Below, piece after piece: positions 33,968 through 37,130 of a DNA stretch of 37,130 nt. Made by a program: the position numbers and the translations under genes. The stretch is from Caldibacillus thermoamylovorans. GTDB lineage: Bacteria; Bacillota; Bacilli; Bacillales; Caldibacillaceae. Positions within the stretch are counted from its first letter, which is position 1. The number at the start of each line of letters is the position of its first letter. The DNA lies in NCBI RefSeq assembly GCF_000751775.1, contig NZ_CCRF01000099.1:1-37130 (forward strand), in the 5' to 3' direction. Below the pieces are notes generated by a model. It saw nothing but the letters and a program-made list of their open reading frames with translations, searched no databases and was not told the origin of the DNA.

Positions 33968-36917
33968 AATTCATTGTATTCAATTGAAAGAAGGAAATTT
34001 CTTTCTGTACGCTTTTGAAAACGGCGAACCCGGTGTACCGCTTCCTGCCTGGACTTTTCCGCTGTTTCAATGGCATGAAAGCAGTTTTTACGGTTCGAAA
34101 TTAAACGCGACGACCGTGCACTTTCAAATTGGAAACCGAACCATTGCCATTGATGGTGTGTTGTTGGATCCTTTTGAAACGCTTGAGTTATTCGGAACCG
34201 AACCATTTAACCAGTTTATTCAATGGGAGTTTGATGAGCTTGCCAACTCGCTTTTAGCCATTTCTCCAGTTATTTATGAAACGATTGTGGAAAAACGCTT
34301 TAAACCGGACTTTGAAAGCTGGAAAAACGGGGAGTTTCGCTGGGAAGTTCCGGATCAAGTTTGGTACGAGTTTTTGCCGGAATTTTGGGAAACACCGATG
34401 ACTGAGCTTTTTGTTGATCGTGAGGAAGATGTTGGTGGAGAACCGATACGGATGAAGGAGTTTGTACAACATTTATTCCATAATGGGGTGGAATCGTATT
34501 TATCACGGCTGCCGAAATTAGGAAAGCAGTGGCACAAGCGGAAAGAATTGTTGCAAAATGCTATTGCCGACGGGCTCGATGTCGCCTCATTTTTTGATGA
34601 AAAAAAATTTTTACAATGGATCGGCGCCAGTGAGACAGATTTACCGTTTACAATCGGGCTTCGACTTGAGGAACCGCATGAAGATGGAGAAATGTGGCAG
34701 CTGACAACGGTATTGCGAGATATAAAGAAGCCGGAAACAGTCGTTGTCTTCAACCCGGCAAAACGAGGCAAAAAACGACCGCCGAAAAAGTGGGAACCGT
34801 ATTTTGAGGAAGTTGTTGCCGAACAAAAGCGGATAGCAAGGCTGATTCCATGGCTGGCAAATGAAGATAAAGCAGCCGGCGAGTATGAGAAAATGAACGA
34901 TGCTAATCTTTCAGCTCCCCCAATTATCAAGGAAGAACTGACGGAGGATGAGGCTTGGGCGTTTTTGACCAATGCCAGTGAAAAACTATTGGTTCTCGGT
35001 ATTGATATTCTTTTGCCGTCTTGGTGGGAAGCGTTAAAAAACGCCAATATGCGTTTAAAGGCCAGAGTAAAGTCGAGTTCCAACGGACCATCCTTTGTTG
35101 GCTTGAATGCTTTACTTGATTATGAATGGCGGGTTTCTATGGCCGGAGTGGATCTGTCTGAAGCTGAATTTCGCAAACTGGTTGAGGAAAACCGCCGCCT
35201 GATTAATATTGGCGGACAATGGATGAAGCTTGACCCTGCTTTTATTAAAAAAATGCAAGCAATTATGGAAAAGGCAGAAAAAGAAGGTATGCGGGTTCAA
35301 GATTTTATTGAGCAGCAATTGTTGTATGGCGGCGACAATGAAGAGCCGGACTCGCTTGATGAGGACAATGATCAGCGAATTTTTTCCCGTATTCAAATTG
35401 AATTGCACCCGAAATTAAGGAATTTTGTTCACTCCTTAACCGATTTAACCGATATTCCGAATTTGGAAGTGCCGACGAGCTTCCAAGGTGAGCTCCGTCC
35501 GTATCAGAAAAAAGGGATGAACTGGCTTTATTTTTTACGGCAATATGGTTTCGGGGCCTGTTTAGCCGATGATATGGGGCTTGGTAAGACGATTCAGTTG
35601 ATTGCTTATTTGTTGCTTGTAAAGGAGAACAATCCGGCGTCCGGTCCAAGCTTAATCATATGTCCGACCTCGGTGCTTGGTAACTGGCAAAAAGAGCTGG
35701 AACGATTTTCACCAGATCTTCATGTATACTTACATTACGGAGCAAGTCGGTTAAAAGCTGAACAATTTACCGAAACATTAACCGGTGAGCACTCATATGA
35801 TGTGGTTCTGACGACTTATGGACTGTCACACTTGGATTTTGAAGAACTTTCTTCACTAAAATGGGAAGCGATCATTTTAGATGAAGCACAAAATATAAAA
35901 AATGCCGCAACCAAGCAATCGCGCGCCATTCGCAAATTGAAGGGCAACCATCATATTGCTTTAACCGGCACACCGATGGAAAACCGTTTAACTGAGCTTT
36001 GGTCGATTTTTGATTTTATCAATAAAGGTTATCTTGGCAGTCTCACCCGCTTCCAACAACGTTTTGTTCTGCCGATTGAACGACAAGATAATAAGGAAAA
36101 AATTCAGGAGTTGCAAAAGCTCATCCGACCGTTTCTGTTGCGACGTACGAAAAATGATGAAGAAGTGGCGCTCAATTTGCCTGATAAAATTGAGCAAAAG
36201 GAATATTGCCCACTTACTGTTGAACAAGCAAGCCTATATGAGCAAATCGTCAAAGATACGTTTGACCGTCTAGCTACCCTGTCCGGTTTTGAACGGAAAG
36301 GCTATGTGCTGAAATTGCTTAGTATGCTGAAGCAGCTCTGTAATCATCCTGCCCTCTTTTTAAAAGAACACCAGGCACGTGGCGAAGAATTAATCGAACG
36401 TTCAACGAAGCTGGAAAAATTAGTTGAACTGTTCGACACGGTCATGGATCAAAACGAAAGCGGCCTGATTTTCACGCAATATATTGGTATGGGGGAAATG
36501 ATTCAATCTGTTTTGGAAGCCCGTTACGGATTAAAGGTGCCGTTTTTGAACGGTTCAACGAGCAAACAGCAGCGGGACACGTTAATAAACAACTTTCAAA
36601 AGGGTGAATTTCCGATTTTGTTGCTATCATTAAAGGCTGGCGGCACTGGACTGAACTTAACGGCGGCAAACCATGTAATTCACTATGATCGCTGGTGGAA
36701 CCCTGCTGTTGAAAATCAGGCAACCGACCGAGCCTACCGCATTGGGCAGACAAAATTTGTTCATGTCCATAAATTTATTACGACCGGAACGCTTGAGGAA
36801 AAAATTGACGCCATGCTGGAGAAAAAGCAAACGTTAAACGACCAGATTATCCAAAGTGATCAATGGCTCGCCGATATGTCCGATGAAGATTTGTATGATA
36901 TTTTGAAGTTGGAATAA
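33945..36917 (+). CDS. SNF2-family DEAD-like helicase/ATPase (YwqA-like)
   Basis: 990-residue Swi2/Snf2 ATPase, probably a double-stranded DNA translocase. The N-terminal 480 residues are the family-specific accessory domain of bacterial SNF2 proteins (includes LTEDEAWAFLTNASEKLL). The motor has motif I DDMGLGKT (542-549, K548), motif II DEAQ (646-649), motif III LTGTPMENR, and the C-terminal lobe with SLKAGGTGLNLT and motif VI QATDRAYRIGQ (925-935). Bacterial members have been linked to transcription, repair and defence, but none of these can be assigned here. It overlaps the YwqB-like gene, the same order as in B. subtilis ywqA/ywqB neighbourhoods. Confidence 0.95.
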   Translation: MLKTKQFEIHCIQLKEGNFFLYAFENGEPGVPLPAWTFPLFQWHESSFYGSKLNATTVHFQIGNRTIAIDGVLLDPFETLELFGTEPFNQFIQWEFDELANSLLAISPVIYETIVEKRFKPDFESWKNGEFRWEVPDQVWYEFLPEFWETPMTELFVDREEDVGGEPIRMKEFVQHLFHNGVESYLSRLPKLGKQWHKRKELLQNAIADGLDVASFFDEKKFLQWIGASETDLPFTIGLRLEEPHEDGEMWQLTTVLRDIKKPETVVVFNPAKRGKKRPPKKWEPYFEEVVAEQKRIARLIPWLANEDKAAGEYEKMNDANLSAPPIIKEELTEDEAWAFLTNASEKLLVLGIDILLPSWWEALKNANMRLKARVKSSSNGPSFVGLNALLDYEWRVSMAGVDLSEAEFRKLVEENRRLINIGGQWMKLDPAFIKKMQAIMEKAEKEGMRVQDFIEQQLLYGGDNEEPDSLDEDNDQRIFSRIQIELHPKLRNFVHSLTDLTDIPNLEVPTSFQGELRPYQKKGMNWLYFLRQYGFGACLADDMGLGKTIQLIAYLLLVKENNPASGPSLIICPTSVLGNWQKELERFSPDLHVYLHYGASRLKAEQFTETLTGEHSYDVVLTTYGLSHLDFEELSSLKWEAIILDEAQNIKNAATKQSRAIRKLKGNHHIALTGTPMENRLTELWSIFDFINKGYLGSLTRFQQRFVLPIERQDNKEKIQELQKLIRPFLLRRTKNDEEVALNLPDKIEQKEYCPLTVEQASLYEQIVKDTFDRLATLSGFERKGYVLKLLSMLKQLCNHPALFLKEHQARGEELIERSTKLEKLVELFDTVMDQNESGLIFTQYIGMGEMIQSVLEARYGLKVPFLNGSTSKQQRDTLINNFQKGEFPILLLSLKAGGTGLNLTAANHVIHYDRWWNPAVENQATDRAYRIGQTKFVHVHKFITTGTLEEKIDAMLEKKQTLNDQIIQSDQWLADMSDEDLYDILKLE

Positions 36918-37130
36918 GGAAAAGCGAGAGTCGCGCCCTATTTGCGACGTACAAACTGGCCGGCAAAAAGCGCAACGTCCTTTTGCAACGCATGTCAGAC
37001 CACGTCCTGTGGCCCGACCTCCCGCAATGAGAACAGAGTTGCTTCCTCGAATAGTCTACTATGGCACAGGAGCACATGAAAGCGGAGCTGGTTTCTCAGT
37101 CGCTGGCGCTCGTAGCTAGACAATAAAACT
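36918..37130. other. GC-richer intergenic stretch at the window edge
   Basis: No gene is supported. The 213 bases are visibly more GC-rich than other gaps, with CTGGCGCTCGTAGCTAGAC near the end, which I recall as similar to dispersed intergenic repeats in Bacillaceae; this is from memory only. No terminator with a T run is seen after the helicase. Confidence 0.4.

Noticed and set aside
34355-35083. 242-codon minus-strand frame inside the helicase gene
   Set aside because: It is antisense to well-conserved helicase coding sequence, rich in serine and low-complexity, with no ribosome site.
1-37130. tRNA, rRNA or known riboswitches
   Set aside because: No cloverleaf, rRNA signature or recognisable riboswitch core was seen on reading either strand; a covariance-model search would be needed to exclude small RNAs.

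Overview
The window looks like a chromosomal segment of a low-GC, spore-forming Bacillaceae-type Firmicute. The signs are strong AGGAGG-type ribosome binding sites, frequent TTG/GTG starts, a SpoIIM-family protein, a YwqA-like SNF2 helicase next to a YwqB-like protein, GtaB/GalU, TagO-like transferases, an LCP ligase, and IS256-, ISL3- and IS66-type insertion sequences. Species cannot be fixed from the sequence alone.

Almost everything from 0.2 to 31.6 kb serves surface polysaccharide synthesis. Region 1 (0.2-3.5 kb, minus strand) has an LCP-family polymer ligase, a DPM1/GtrB-type glycosyltransferase and two GtrA-family membrane proteins. Its left end is decaying. Region 2 (3.7-7.4 kb, minus) is a compact operon of Wzx flippase, glycosyltransferase and UDP-GlcNAc 2-epimerase, with a recognisable promoter and terminator; the flippase appears to have lost its ATG start. 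Region 3 (7.4-11.2 kb) is an insertion-sequence island: an IS256-family element whose leader is interrupted by an ISL3-family element with a perfect 8-bp target duplication, then an IS66 transposase remnant. Region 4 (11.2-16 kb, minus) is one very large secreted protein: a signal peptide, nine PA14-like modules arranged as three A-B-C triplets, two SH3-like modules and a C-terminal glucosaminidase.

Region 5 (16.1-20.2 kb, minus) holds two rhamnosyltransferase-like GT2 enzymes, a Wzy-like polymerase and the priming sugar-phosphate transferase. Region 6 (20.6-26.9 kb, plus) is the divergent operon: a GT2 enzyme, a YveK/Wzz-like chain-length protein without a cognate tyrosine kinase, a second Wzy-like protein, and the dTDP-L-rhamnose genes in the order rfbA-rfbC-rfbB-rfbD. 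A strong terminator and an array of exactly spaced 115-bp hairpin repeats follow. Region 7 (27.5-30.1 kb, minus) has two TagO/WecA paralogues in tandem. Region 8 (30.6-37.1 kb, plus) has galU/gtaB, a SpoIIM-family gene, a YwqB-like gene lacking its zinc finger, and the SNF2 helicase.

Taken together, the enzymes can make dTDP-rhamnose, UDP-ManNAc and UDP-glucose, prime an undecaprenyl-phosphate carrier, assemble a probably rhamnose-containing repeat unit, flip it (Wzx), polymerise it (one or two Wzy) and possibly attach it to peptidoglycan (LCP). The most unusual items are the nine-PA14 glucosaminidase with a near-identical internal duplication, the 115-bp repeat array, and copied gene 3' ends found in two separate intergenic gaps.
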